64,000 nt of DNA. Origin: Pedobacter sp. KBS0701 (GTDB lineage Bacteria > Bacteroidota > Bacteroidia > Sphingobacteriales > Sphingobacteriaceae). Position 1 is the first letter of the stretch; each line of letters starts with the position of its first letter. A program made the translations under genes and the position numbers. Below the pieces are notes generated by a model, which worked only from the letters and a program-made list of their open reading frames with translations, did not search any database and was not told the DNA's origin. Below, in pieces: positions 25,607-34,168 of this stretch. The stretch spans positions 2,790,001 through 2,854,000 of the forward strand of contig NZ_CP042171.1 in assembly GCF_005938645.2 (NCBI RefSeq). Direction: 5' to 3'.

Positions 25607-26818
25607 ATGCAATCTTTAAACCTCTTCATTAGTACCAGTTGTTTATTCTTGCTTTTATTCTCCATGCATCTTTTTTTTTCAAAAAAGGGGAATAAACTGT
25701 TAAACATTTTCCTTTCCGTTATATTTTTTGCCCGATTTGGGCAAGTATTAACTTCGTTATTTTTTAAATCAGGCCAGCCCAATATCTTGGCCTTTTTTCA
25801 TCAAACTTTTACGCCGTTTTATTATGCTGCCCCGGCCTGCTTTTATCTCTACATAACAGGGTTTCTTCAGGATCGTAAAAAATTACAAAAAATAGAATGG
25901 CTGCATTTTCTACCTGTTCTACTTGCTATTATTCACATTATTCCCTGGCCGCTCTCTATAAAACTTGATTGGGATATGATCGGAAAGCAGTTGGCTGAAA
26001 ATGGTTACTTGTCTCTCAGCGCAAAAACTGGATTATTTCCTCCATATTTCCACTATTTATTCAGGCCAATTCTGGTATCGGGTTATTTATGCCTTACCTG
26101 GATTGCTGTACTCCGTCTAAAAAACACCCCCCGGCAAGTAATCGAAGGTGAAGGCCGAAAATGGATCATCTTTTTTCTTCGGATTGCTACCTTCTTCCAG
26201 TTGTTTGGTCTGGTACCTATTGTTTTAAGAAACTTACATATCCCGTATGTTAACACGTCGTTTGTTGTAGCCAATTGTTTAGCCCTGTTATTCATTTTAT
26301 TATACGCGCTCCACAGGCCTTATATTTTTTATGGCTATCTGCTGGTGGCGGTAGACTGGACTAAAAAACCTGCAGTATTGAAAACAGAAAATGATACAAT
26401 ATTCGTTTCTTTACCTGTAGAAGATGCAAAACCTACAGTTGTACCCATCAAAAAAAATAATCTTTTGGACGCACAACTGTCTGACTATGCCCTTGCCATG
26501 ACAGAAATGATGGAGCGGGAACAACTTTATCTGCTTCACGATTTTCAGATTATTGATCTGGCAGCAAAACTCAACATTCCAATCCACCACTGCTCGTTCG
26601 TAATTAACAAACATATTGGAAAAAATTTCAGAGATTGGATTAACAGTTACCGGGTTGGTCATTTCTTAAAACAGTACCCCTTAAAATCAGATAAAATCAC
26701 CATCGAAGCTATTGCTTCTGAAGCTGGCTTTAAAAGCGTAGCTACTTTTTATAATGCATTTAAAAAAGAAACAGGCTTAATGCCAACTGCTTATTTTGCA
26801 CAGGAACTAAGCTATTAA
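25607..26818 (+). CDS. Seven-transmembrane AraC-type transcriptional regulator
   Basis: About 403 residues from the ATG at 25607 (a TTG at 25595 is the only longer option). The first ~240 residues contain seven hydrophobic helices, for example 'LFISTSCLFLLLFSMHLFF' and 'FVVANCLALLFILLYAL'. A linker of ~65 residues follows, then an AraC helix-turn-helix ('DFQIIDLAAKLNIPIHHCSFVINKHIG', 'IEAIASEAGFKSVATFYNAFKKETGLMPT'). It is thus a membrane-bound one-component regulator, a type common in Bacteroidota. Signal and targets are unknown. It stands alone, with a palindrome downstream. Confidence 0.93.
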   Translation: MQSLNLFISTSCLFLLLFSMHLFFSKKGNKLLNIFLSVIFFARFGQVLTSLFFKSGQPNILAFFHQTFTPFYYAAPACFYLYITGFLQDRKKLQKIEWLHFLPVLLAIIHIIPWPLSIKLDWDMIGKQLAENGYLSLSAKTGLFPPYFHYLFRPILVSGYLCLTWIAVLRLKNTPRQVIEGEGRKWIIFFLRIATFFQLFGLVPIVLRNLHIPYVNTSFVVANCLALLFILLYALHRPYIFYGYLLVAVDWTKKPAVLKTENDTIFVSLPVEDAKPTVVPIKKNNLLDAQLSDYALAMTEMMEREQLYLLHDFQIIDLAAKLNIPIHHCSFVINKHIGKNFRDWINSYRVGHFLKQYPLKSDKITIEAIASEAGFKSVATFYNAFKKETGLMPTAYFAQELSY

Positions 26819-26842
26819 CCCGTAAAAAGCCACCTTTTTAGT

Positions 26843-26861
26843 CTAACGATCGTATCGTTAG
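26843..26861. repeat. Perfect 19-bp palindrome upstream of the Crp/Fnr gene
   Basis: CTAACGAT-CGT-ATCGTTAG, with 8-bp perfect arms. No T-run follows, so it is not a classic terminator. It may be an operator or RNA stem. Two copies of AAGTACAC (26884 and 26951, each followed by TAAAAT) lie between it and the gene. Confidence 0.6.
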
Positions 26862-26995
26862 AGGTTACAACAGTAATATTTTTAAGTACACAGTAAAATA
26901 CCAGATACCTTTGGCTCCAGATCACAATATGCATATTGCGTTCCAAAAATAAGTACACTAAAATCTTTTTTTAAACCAGACAAGCCCCTTTAACT

Positions 26996-27607
26996 ATGCC
27001 ATATAAAACATCATTTTTACGCCCTCTTTTCGATTATCTTGAGCAATTCTATCCTTTATCTAATGCTATTAAAGCCGAGTTTGAAAGGTCTTGCAAACTT
27101 ACCCGTATAAAAAAAAACAAACACATTCTCTCTCCAATAGATAGTAATGCTTCTCTGTATTTTTTGGTCAATGGGCTGGTACGTGGTTTTATACGCGATG
27201 GTAAACAAGATATCAGTACGTGGTTTAGCTTCGAGAATGAATTAATAGGCGCTATACGCCAACCCAATCAGCACCCCAGTCCTTCTATAGAATATCTTCA
27301 GGCCCTGGAAGATTGCAAACTCATCTGCATTCCATATACCTTAATCGATTTGATGTATACCAAATATCCGGAGGCTAACCTAATTGGCAGAAAGCTATTT
27401 GCACTTCATTATTATGCTGCATCAGAAAGAGCTATCCTTGCCCGAATACCCAAAGCAATTGGCAGGTACCGTAAAATACAGGAAAGCGGGTTGGATATCA
27501 AAAGGATACCGCAGCGTTACCTGGCCAGTTACCTGGGTGTACGTGTAGAAACCATAAGTAGAATCAGAAATAAAGTTGTACCACTCGATTACCAGTTGTG
27601 CTCTTAA
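26996..27607 (+). CDS. Crp/Fnr family transcriptional regulator
   Basis: A 203-residue regulator. The cyclic-nucleotide-binding-like domain spans about 30-125 ('NKHILSPIDSNASLYFLVNGLVRGFI', 'ISTWFSFENELIGAI'), without the Arg/Glu pattern of a true cAMP site. The C-terminal helix-turn-helix is 'IPQRYLASYLGVRVETISRIRNKV'. Members of this Bacteroidota subgroup respond to unknown signals. It stands alone between intergenic repeats. Confidence 0.92.
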   Translation: MPYKTSFLRPLFDYLEQFYPLSNAIKAEFERSCKLTRIKKNKHILSPIDSNASLYFLVNGLVRGFIRDGKQDISTWFSFENELIGAIRQPNQHPSPSIEYLQALEDCKLICIPYTLIDLMYTKYPEANLIGRKLFALHYYAASERAILARIPKAIGRYRKIQESGLDIKRIPQRYLASYLGVRVETISRIRNKVVPLDYQLCS

Positions 27608-27907
27608 CGTATCGGTAAATATCTAGTCTTTAATAATCGATCATGCTAATAACCATTCAAATCTCCATGTTTTCCGTGCATTCGTGGCATTATTTTTTAC
27701 TGCAAAGGTACTAAGACACGAGGATAAGTTATCATTATCTCGAGCATAGTGCAACGTATTCGAGAGATCTATCGAAGCAGATCTCTCCACTCCGCAATGT
27801 CCCCGGTCGAGATGACGCCCTTTCATTGAACTCTGCTAGTTTGATCATTGAAAATTGGTCATTGATTATTTACCCTCAATCATCCATTTTCCGTTACACC
27901 TCTTCCA
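27608..27907. other. Intergenic region filled with degenerate repeats
   Basis: No gene. It contains a 'CCATGTTTTCCGTGCATTCG' segment similar to one at about 63.2 kb, a GTCATTTCGA-family inverted repeat (27732-27818), and a 'GATCATTGAAAATTGGTCAT' simple repeat before prmC. Confidence 0.7.
27732..27818. repeat. Dispersed inverted repeat, GTCATTTCGA/GAGATGAC family
   Basis: Degenerate copy: 'ATCATTATCTCGAGCATAG', 'GAGAGATCTATCG' and 'AGATCTCTCCACTCCGC', ending 'CGGTCGAGATGACG'. Related copies are near 32.6, 36.0, 40.4, 50.7 and 63.2 kb. Confidence 0.8.
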
Positions 27908-28777
27908 TCAAAGCCCTGCCCTAACCATTCTATCCTTTCCCTGCATATCCTTCTTTAACTCAATGTTATTAAACTCTCTATTAGACAGCATATCAACTGT
28001 TTCTTTACCTAAAAATTCATTAATTTCAAAGAAAAGTTTTCCATTAGGCTTTAAATTTGTTTTTGCAAAATCAGCGATGGCTTTATAAAAAATCAATGGG
28101 TTTTCGTCGCTTACAAATAAAGCTAAATGAGGCTCGTGCAAAAGCACATTATTATGCATCTCATTTTTTTCTAAATTCCTGATATAAGGCGGGTTACTTA
28201 CAATGATATCAAATTTTTCTTCAGATTGAAATGTTAAAATATCCGCTGTAATAAAATTGATCTCAACACCAATTTGCCGGGCATTCTGTTTTGCAACTGC
28301 TATAGCATCAGCAGATACATCCAATGTAGCTACCTGGGTGTTTGGTAAGTGCTTTTTAAGCGTAATCGGGATACAACCAGATCCAGTTCCAATATCAAGT
28401 ATACTTAGCTTTTTCGGTGATTCAAAACTGTTAACTGAGGATAGTGTTCTGCAAACTGAAATGATCCATTCTACCAATTCCTCTGTTTCAGGTCTAGGTA
28501 TCAGTACATTTTCGTTTACTTTAAAAACTAAACCATAAAAATGGGCTTCCTCTAAAATATGCTGAATTGGTTTTCCGATCTGCAGGTCGTTAAGGATGCT
28601 AAATAGTTTTTGCATGTTGATAAAACTGACAGCTGCATCTTTCTGCATCATTAACTTACTGGGAGACAAAGCTAAAACCTGCTCAGCAGCCAGGCTAAAT
28701 AATGTTTTCGCCTCATCACTTTCGTATAAGGGTGCAAGTTCCAGTTTATAATGCTCCTCGAGCGCTCCAATGTTCAT
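27908..28777 (-). CDS. prmC: Release factor glutamine N5-methyltransferase
   Basis: 289 residues from the ATG at 28777 (a TTG lies at 28786). It has an N-terminal helical domain with 'VLIPRPETEELVEWII', a SAM-binding site 'ILDIGTGSGCIPITLKK', and the catalytic 'IIVSNPPYIRN' (NPPY motif) that binds the glutamine. The enzyme methylates the Gln of the GGQ motif in RF1/RF2, raising termination efficiency. It is divergent from ribD with an 81-bp gap. Confidence 0.95.
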   Translation of the reverse strand: MNIGALEEHYKLELAPLYESDEAKTLFSLAAEQVLALSPSKLMMQKDAAVSFINMQKLFSILNDLQIGKPIQHILEEAHFYGLVFKVNENVLIPRPETEELVEWIISVCRTLSSVNSFESPKKLSILDIGTGSGCIPITLKKHLPNTQVATLDVSADAIAVAKQNARQIGVEINFITADILTFQSEEKFDIIVSNPPYIRNLEKNEMHNNVLLHEPHLALFVSDENPLIFYKAIADFAKTNLKPNGKLFFEINEFLGKETVDMLSNREFNNIELKKDMQGKDRMVRAGL

Positions 28778-28817
28778 GAATAGCAAAATTACTTATTTGA
28801 GATGATAACAAATCTGT

Positions 28818-28853
28818 TTTGATAAGCCCGTGACTCTTTTTTTACTACTTTTG
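28818..28853 (+). promoter_or_regulatory. Predicted ribD promoter
   Basis: TTTG at 28818, 24-bp spacer, and an exact -7 box TACTTTTG (28846-28853). The ATG begins only 5 bp after the box, so the transcript may start at or next to the AUG. Confidence 0.55.
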
Positions 28854-28858
28854 CCCTA

Positions 28859-29914
28859 ATGAGCGATGAATTCTATATTAAACGCTGTTTGGAGTTAGCC
28901 ATTTTAAGTATTGGAAACGTAAGTCCAAACCCAATGGTAGGCTGTGTTATTGTTTTAAACGATAAAATCATCGGCGAAGGTTATCATCAGCAATACGGAA
29001 AAGCACATGCCGAACCAAATGCGGTTAAAGCTGTATTTGATCAATATGGAGATGAGGCTGAGGCTATGTTAAAACAGGCAACAGCTTATGTGAGTCTAGA
29101 GCCCTGTGCACATTTCGGCAAAACCCCTCCCTGCGCCGACCTGTTTGTGAAACACCAGATCAAAAAAGTGGTTATTGGTAATAGAGACCCTTTTTCAAGC
29201 GTTGATGGCAAAGGCATCGAAAAGCTTAAAAATGCGGGAATTGAAGTGCTAAGTGGAGTTTTAGACGATGAATGCCGTTACCTTAACAGAAGATTTTTCA
29301 CCAGAATACAACAGCAAAGGCCTTACATCATTTTAAAATGGGCCGAAACTGCAAATGGTTATTTTGCAACTAAAGATGGTCACCAAAAGTGGATCAGTGG
29401 AGCTTTAACCAAACGATTGGCACACCAGTGGCGAACTGAAGAAGATGCCATTTTGATCGGAAAACAAACCGCTATTATGGACAATCCGCAGTTAACTTCA
29501 CGAGAATGGCCGGGTAAAAACCCCATTCGTTTGATAATCGATAAAAACCTTCAGGTGCCGTTATCCAATCACATTTTCAATGCAGCAGCCAAAACCATCA
29601 TATTTAATGAAATTAAAACTGATGTAGTCGACAATATCCATTATATCCAAATGGAAGATATGCATTTTTACCTGGCACAAAAGATTGCGTTTCAGCTTTA
29701 TTTGATGGACATACAATCGGTAATTATCGAGGGTGGTGCGAATATTCTAAATCAGTTTTTATCCACTAACCTTTGGGATGAAGCGCGTATCATCACCTCA
29801 TCAAACAGCTGGACGGAAGGTGTTCCTTCTCCTACCATAAACGGAAATCTGAAAGAACAAATTCAGATTGGAAACGATAAACTCTCTATCTACATAAACG
29901 ACATAAATAAATGA
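28859..29914 (+). CDS. ribD: Bifunctional riboflavin biosynthesis deaminase/reductase
   Basis: A 351-residue RibD. The N-terminal deaminase domain carries the zinc site 'HAEPNAV' (His with catalytic Glu) and 'PCAHFGKTPPCADL' (two Cys ligands). The C-terminal reductase domain runs from about residue 150 ('PYIILKWAETANGYFATKDG' to 'VIIEGGANILNQFL'). It carries out the second and third steps from GTP to riboflavin. Its 3' end overlaps the next gene by 4 bp, so the two are cotranscribed. No FMN riboswitch is visible in the short upstream gap. Confidence 0.96.
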   Translation: MSDEFYIKRCLELAILSIGNVSPNPMVGCVIVLNDKIIGEGYHQQYGKAHAEPNAVKAVFDQYGDEAEAMLKQATAYVSLEPCAHFGKTPPCADLFVKHQIKKVVIGNRDPFSSVDGKGIEKLKNAGIEVLSGVLDDECRYLNRRFFTRIQQQRPYIILKWAETANGYFATKDGHQKWISGALTKRLAHQWRTEEDAILIGKQTAIMDNPQLTSREWPGKNPIRLIIDKNLQVPLSNHIFNAAAKTIIFNEIKTDVVDNIHYIQMEDMHFYLAQKIAFQLYLMDIQSVIIEGGANILNQFLSTNLWDEARIITSSNSWTEGVPSPTINGNLKEQIQIGNDKLSIYINDINK

Positions 29915-30780
29915 TCTATATTATTTTAAGCATTTGTTGTAGCGTTACGGTTGCCATATTATTAAAGTTGGCCAAGCGGTACCAGATCAGTATTATTCAG
30001 GCTGTTACCATTAATTATCTGGTTGCGCTAAGTTTATGTTTTGTTTTTTTTAAGCCCGATGTTAAACTGGTTACATCTACCGCACCATGGCTTGTTTACA
30101 TTGCGCTGGCTATTCTATTGCCGTCGATATTTTTATTTCTTGCTGCATCAGTCAAGAACCTTGGGATCGTTAAAACCGACATAGCCCAACGCTTATCGCT
30201 ATTTATTCCCATACTGGCGGCTTATTTTATCTTTAAAGAGGATTTTAACAACTTAAAAATTATTGGCCTTGCGATAGGACTTGTAGCTATTTTCTTAACC
30301 TTTCTTCGGAAATCTGATCATCAGGTAGCCAGGAAGGAAAGCCTCCTCTATCCCATTATGGTTTTTGTGGGCTTTGGCGTAATTGATGTCCTTTTTAAAC
30401 AAATTGCCTTATACAAACAACTACCTTATACAACTTCGCTTTTCACCGTTTTCTGCCTATCATTCGTCGTATCGCTGCTCATTGTGATTACTATGGTCAT
30501 TTCTGGCAAGATAAAATTACAATTGGTTAATGTTATTTGTGGACTGATTTTGGGCTTTTTTAACTTTGGCAACATTCTTTTTTATATGAAAGCACACAAA
30601 GCACTGGCAGAAAATCCATCAACAGTTTTTGCTGCCATGAATTTAGGCGTTATCATTGTCGGAACATTAATTGGCATAATTGCTTTTAAAGAAAAATTAA
30701 GTAAACTGAATTATGTAGGGATAGTTTTGGCTATCGCTGCTGTTATCTTCATAACCCTATCGCAAAATGCTGTTCGATGA
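29911..30780 (+). CDS. EamA/DMT-type ten-helix transporter
   Basis: A 289-residue integral membrane protein with about ten helices and two internal repeat halves, the drug/metabolite transporter pattern ('ILLPSIFLFLAASVKNLGIVKTDIAQRLSLFIPILAAYFIFKE' and 'NPSTVFAAMNLGVIIVGTLIGIIAFKEKL'). The substrate cannot be told. It overlaps ribD by 4 bp and the next gene by 14 bp. This may hint at a link to flavin metabolism but could simply reflect compact packing. Confidence 0.85.
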   Translation: MIYIILSICCSVTVAILLKLAKRYQISIIQAVTINYLVALSLCFVFFKPDVKLVTSTAPWLVYIALAILLPSIFLFLAASVKNLGIVKTDIAQRLSLFIPILAAYFIFKEDFNNLKIIGLAIGLVAIFLTFLRKSDHQVARKESLLYPIMVFVGFGVIDVLFKQIALYKQLPYTTSLFTVFCLSFVVSLLIVITMVISGKIKLQLVNVICGLILGFFNFGNILFYMKAHKALAENPSTVFAAMNLGVIIVGTLIGIIAFKEKLSKLNYVGIVLAIAAVIFITLSQNAVR

Positions 30781-31381
30781 TTCCTATAAAACTATCGAAA
30801 GTGCCTCGGAAGGCATATTTCGTGATAAAGGCAGCAAATTTATTGCTTATGCCTACCCAATCCGCAATGAAGAAGAAGTAAAACCAATTATTGTGAACCT
30901 GAGGGCCGCGAATGCAAAGGCCAATCATTTCTGTTATGCATACCGTTTAACACCCAATCGCTCTGTTTTTAGAGTAAATGATGATGGCGAACCTTCTGGT
31001 ACTGCAGGAAGGCCAATCCTGAATTGTTTATTATCGGAAGATATTACCAATATATTAATTGTAGTTGTACGTTATTTTGGTGGCACCTTATTGGGTGTTC
31101 CAGGTTTAATTAACGCATACAAAAACGCTAGTATAGAAGCTATTAAAGCTTCAAGAATAATTTCGAAAACGGTTAATGATGTGTATGAAGTTCATTTCGA
31201 ATACCTACAAATGAATGATGTAATGAAATTGAGCAAAGAGGAAAATTTACAGGTCTTATCACAACAGTTTGATACCAATTGTATATTGAAATTTGAGGTA
31301 AGAAAGGCACAACTCAATCAGGTTTTGAGTAGGTTTGATAAAATGGAAGGTGTTAAACTAAAATATCTACACACCATTTAA
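30767..31381 (+). CDS. YigZ/IMPACT family protein
   Basis: A 204-residue protein of the UPF0029/IMPACT family. The N-terminal domain reads 'GSKFIAYAYPIRNEEEVKPII', 'HFCYAYRLTPN', 'DDGEPSGTAGRPIL' and 'VVRYFGGTLLGVPGLINAYKNAS', all family marks. A C-terminal DUF1949-type ferredoxin-like domain follows. It has been linked to translation or RNA binding in other bacteria, but no reaction is known. Its ATG lies inside the end of the transporter gene (14-bp overlap). Confidence 0.94.
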   Translation: MLFDDSYKTIESASEGIFRDKGSKFIAYAYPIRNEEEVKPIIVNLRAANAKANHFCYAYRLTPNRSVFRVNDDGEPSGTAGRPILNCLLSEDITNILIVVVRYFGGTLLGVPGLINAYKNASIEAIKASRIISKTVNDVYEVHFEYLQMNDVMKLSKEENLQVLSQQFDTNCILKFEVRKAQLNQVLSRFDKMEGVKLKYLHTI

Positions 31382-31525
31382 TAACCACAGACATTAGTTC
31401 TGCGTTGATTAGCGAAATCTGCAAGAATAAAAAAATGTACAAAGTGACATGAACGTAATTTAGTAACCACAGATAAAAAGGATCAACAGAGATAAATCTG
31501 TTGATCTGAGCGAGATCTGCAGGCA
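31381..31525. repeat. Two adjacent CCACAGAT-family inverted repeats
   Basis: First 'AACCACAGACATTAGTTCTG' with 'GCGAAATCTGC', then 'AACCACAGATAAAAAGGATC' with 'AACAGAGATAAATCTGTTGATC' and 'GAGATCTGC'. They fill the gap between the YigZ gene and the nucleoside phosphorylase gene. Confidence 0.7.
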
Positions 31526-31539
31526 AAACAAACCAAATA

Positions 31540-32400
31540 ATGAAAATATCCGAAAGCGACTTAATTATCAATCCCGATTGCAGTATATACCATTTAAATC
31601 TTCTGCCCGGAGATATTGCCGAAACCGTAATTACTGTTGGCGATCCTGACCGCGTTGGCGAAGTAAGCAAGTATTTCGACCAGATAGAATTTAAAAAAGG
31701 GAAGCGGGAATTTATTACCCATACTGGTTTTATAGGAAAAAAAAGGGTAACTGTACTCTCAACAGGTATTGGTACAGATAACATTGATATCGTTTTTAAC
31801 GAGCTGGATGCACTGGTAAACGTCGATTTTGAAACCCGCGAAGTAAAAAAAGAATTAACCTCACTGAATATTATCCGTGTAGGCACATCAGGAGCTGTGC
31901 AGCCGGATATCCCCATGGGAACCATTTTAGCTTCCTCTCATGGTTTGGGCATGGATGCTTTAATGAATTATTACCTACAGCAACTATCTGGCGATGAGCA
32001 ACTTTTAACAGATGATATCAAGATACATTTTGGTCATTTAAAAAATATAAACCCCTATTTAACAGCTGCAGATGAAGGTCTTTTAAATACCATAGGCAAA
32101 GATATGGTTCATGGAATCACCATTACTGCTCCGGGCTTTTATGCCCCTCAAGGGAGGATAGTGAGGGCAAAAAATGCTGTCCCCGATTTCATCGGACTCA
32201 TTAACAGCTTTCGGAGCAACCAATACCGGATTACCAATTTAGAAATGGAAACTGCGGGGATTTACGCTTTAGCAAAAGTTTTGGGACATAAAGCACTTTC
32301 TGTAAATGCTATTTTGGCCAGTCGTATAAAATTCGAATTCAGCAATGAGCCTGATAAAATTATAGAAAAGGCCATTAAAACGGTGTTGGAAAGGATTTAA
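31540..32400 (+). CDS. Nucleoside phosphorylase (uridine phosphorylase-like)
   Basis: A 286-residue protein of the PNP/UDP family (PF01048). Marks are 'ETVITVGDPDRVGEVSKYF' (phosphate-loop region), 'VTVLSTGIGTDNIDIVFNELDAL', 'IIRVGTSGAVQPDIPMGTI' and 'NLEMETAGIYALAKVLGHKALSVNAILASR' (ribose-binding Met-Glu). It splits nucleosides with phosphate to base and ribose-1-phosphate. Uridine preference is plausible but not proven. It is monocistronic between repeats. Confidence 0.9.
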   Translation: MKISESDLIINPDCSIYHLNLLPGDIAETVITVGDPDRVGEVSKYFDQIEFKKGKREFITHTGFIGKKRVTVLSTGIGTDNIDIVFNELDALVNVDFETREVKKELTSLNIIRVGTSGAVQPDIPMGTILASSHGLGMDALMNYYLQQLSGDEQLLTDDIKIHFGHLKNINPYLTAADEGLLNTIGKDMVHGITITAPGFYAPQGRIVRAKNAVPDFIGLINSFRSNQYRITNLEMETAGIYALAKVLGHKALSVNAILASRIKFEFSNEPDKIIEKAIKTVLERI

Positions 32401-32563
32401 TTAAGGCTGATCAGTCACCAATATAACCTCAAGTGCACTAAGATGTCTCAGGTGGTTAAAATAAACCATTAATAACCTATAAAGCACTAAAATTAACAAC
32501 TTGTCCAAAAAACCGAAAAGTCAGATAGTAACATCTGACTCCACTTAAATAAATCTTCTTAAA

Positions 32564-32602
32564 AGATCTCTCCACTACGTTCACTTCGGTCGAGATGACG
32601 AT
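32564..32602. repeat. Partial GTCATTTCGA/GAGATGAC-family element
   Basis: Only the right arm is clear: 'AGATCTCTCCACTACG' followed by 'TTCGGTCGAGATGACG'. It sits between convergent genes, just before the DUF1398 terminator. Confidence 0.65.
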
Positions 32603-32613
32603 GGTAGAGGAAT

Positions 32614-32637
32614 AAAAAGGCCCGAAATTTCGGGCCT
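32614..32637 (-). terminator. Intrinsic terminator of the galM-DUF1398 operon
   Basis: On the minus strand GGCCCGAAATTTCGGGCC is followed by TTTTTATT. The stem is perfectly paired and starts 7 nt after the DUF1398 stop. Confidence 0.9.
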
Positions 32638-32643
32638 CCATAT

Positions 32644-33039
32644 TTATACTGTTCGTATCTTCTCTTTTATCAGTTCATTTCCCTCAGTATCCAAATACGT
32701 ACAGGTCATTTCTTCCAGATCAGTTACCCATTTCTCCACGCCAGCATCTGCAGCTTGTTTACAAAAGGTAATATAATCTGTTTCACCTTGTTGATGTACT
32801 TTTAAAGCGTGCTCCAACTTTCCGGCAGAAGATTCTTCATTGATAACCAAAGTTGGATATTCGTCAGGACTCACCTGTTGTGCATTATCTTCGTCATCAA
32901 AATAAATCGATAAACCATTGCTTACATAAACATCATTCCGCCTCACACCCAATTCCTTAATTTCTTTTATAAACTGCGGAAAATCTGCACCAGTTTTAAT
33001 TTTTGATTCTGCTGCCCGGATATTTTCAATAGTGAACAT
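32644..33039 (-). CDS. DUF1398 family protein
   Basis: A 131-residue soluble protein of the DUF1398 family (YbcV-like, PF07166): 'ADFPQFIKEIKELGVRRNDVYVSNGLSIYFD' then 'GKLEHALKVHQQGETDYITFCKQAADAGVEKWVTDLEEMTCTYLDTEGN'. No function is known for the family. It starts 3 nt after the galM stop and is followed by a strong terminator, so it is the second gene of the galM operon. This may suggest a link with sugar metabolism, but weakly. Confidence 0.87.
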   Translation of the reverse strand: MFTIENIRAAESKIKTGADFPQFIKEIKELGVRRNDVYVSNGLSIYFDDEDNAQQVSPDEYPTLVINEESSAGKLEHALKVHQQGETDYITFCKQAADAGVEKWVTDLEEMTCTYLDTEGNELIKEKIRTV

Positions 33040-33042
33040 AAT

Positions 33043-34092
33043 TTATTTATTTAATGAAACTTTGTAAATGGTTGTTTGCGTGTACAAATCTTCTGGTCTT
33101 AATATGGTACTTGGAAATTCAGGGATATTTACTGCATTGGGGTGATGCTGTGTTTCCACACAAAAAGCACCGAAGCTGACGTAATCCCTTCCGCCTTTGC
33201 CATTTCTCACATCCAAATATTTTGAGGTATAAAGATGTGCTACTGGTTCTGTTGTATATACGCTTAAAACTAAACCACTTTCTTCTTCAATTGTTTTGGT
33301 TGCCAGCGATAAATCGCCATAGATTTTATCCAGAACGTAAGTTTGGTCATAACCTTCTTCCTCATCCCAATCCTGCCCAATCGCTTTAGATTTTATAAAA
33401 TCCATGTGCGTACCTTCCACAGGAATCAGTTTACCTGTTACTGAATAATTACTGTCCTGCTCAAGGTAATTTGAAGCAAAAATCTGCTGTTTGTGGTTTT
33501 TAATATTTCCGCCTTCAGGAGCCAGATTAAAATAACCATGGTGTGTTAAATTGATTGCAGTAGCCTGATCAGTCTCAGCTTCATAACTTAAAATCAATTC
33601 ATCATTTTCGGTAAGTTCGAAAGTAAGGTCAATGATCAGGTTGCCAGGGAAATTTTCTTCGCCATCCACACTTTCGTACTGTAAGGTAACCGACGATTGT
33701 GACCCTTCGCCCACTTCAACAATATCCCAAACTTTTTTATCAAAACCTTCTATACCGCCGTGTAGCGTATCGGTACCCGCATTTTGTGCCAGTTGGTAGT
33801 CCTCTCCATCAATGGTGAACCGGCCATTTTTGATGCGGTTGGCATAACGTCCTACAATAGCACCCAGATATGGATACTCAGTTAGGTAATCCGGATTAAG
33901 GTATTCCTCGAAAGTATCAAAGCCCAATACAATATCCTGCATTTCGCCTTTGGCATTTTTAACGATGAATTTGTTAATGATCGCACCATAATTGAATATT
34001 TTAACATAAGTGCCTTTACTATTGATTAGTTCGATTGCGATAACTTCTTCGCCATCAATAATTTTTCCGGTAGGTATTTGCTGAACGCTCAT
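33043..34092 (-). CDS. galM: Aldose 1-epimerase
   Basis: A 349-residue galactose mutarotase. Family marks are 'NYGAIINKFIVKNAKGEMQDIVLGFD', 'YPYLGAIVGRYANRIKNGRF', 'NAGTDTLHGGIEGFDKKVWD' (substrate His), 'INLTHHGYFNLA' (catalytic His), and the late acid in 'FGAFCVETQHHPNAVN'. It converts beta- to alpha-galactose before phosphorylation. It is divergent from galK across 76 bp. A -7 box TATGTTTG lies 31 bp upstream of its start. Confidence 0.95.
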   Translation of the reverse strand: MSVQQIPTGKIIDGEEVIAIELINSKGTYVKIFNYGAIINKFIVKNAKGEMQDIVLGFDTFEEYLNPDYLTEYPYLGAIVGRYANRIKNGRFTIDGEDYQLAQNAGTDTLHGGIEGFDKKVWDIVEVGEGSQSSVTLQYESVDGEENFPGNLIIDLTFELTENDELILSYEAETDQATAINLTHHGYFNLAPEGGNIKNHKQQIFASNYLEQDSNYSVTGKLIPVEGTHMDFIKSKAIGQDWDEEEGYDQTYVLDKIYGDLSLATKTIEEESGLVLSVYTTEPVAHLYTSKYLDVRNGKGGRDYVSFGAFCVETQHHPNAVNIPEFPSTILRPEDLYTQTTIYKVSLNK

Positions 34093-34123
34093 AAATTGTA
34101 ACTTAGGGCTTTTGTTTCCTAAA

Positions 34124-34131
34124 CAAACATA
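34124..34131 (-). promoter_or_regulatory. galM -7 box
   Basis: On the minus strand TATGTTTG matches TAnnTTTG exactly, 31 bp before the galM ATG. It lies in the 76-bp gap shared with galK. No clear -33 TTTG was found. Confidence 0.45.
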
Positions 34132-34168
34132 CTATTATTAATGCTTTTAATAAATATATTTTAGCCAA

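Noticed and set aside
28778-28858. FMN riboswitch upstream of ribD
   Set aside because: The 81-bp gap has none of the conserved RFN stem segments and is too short.
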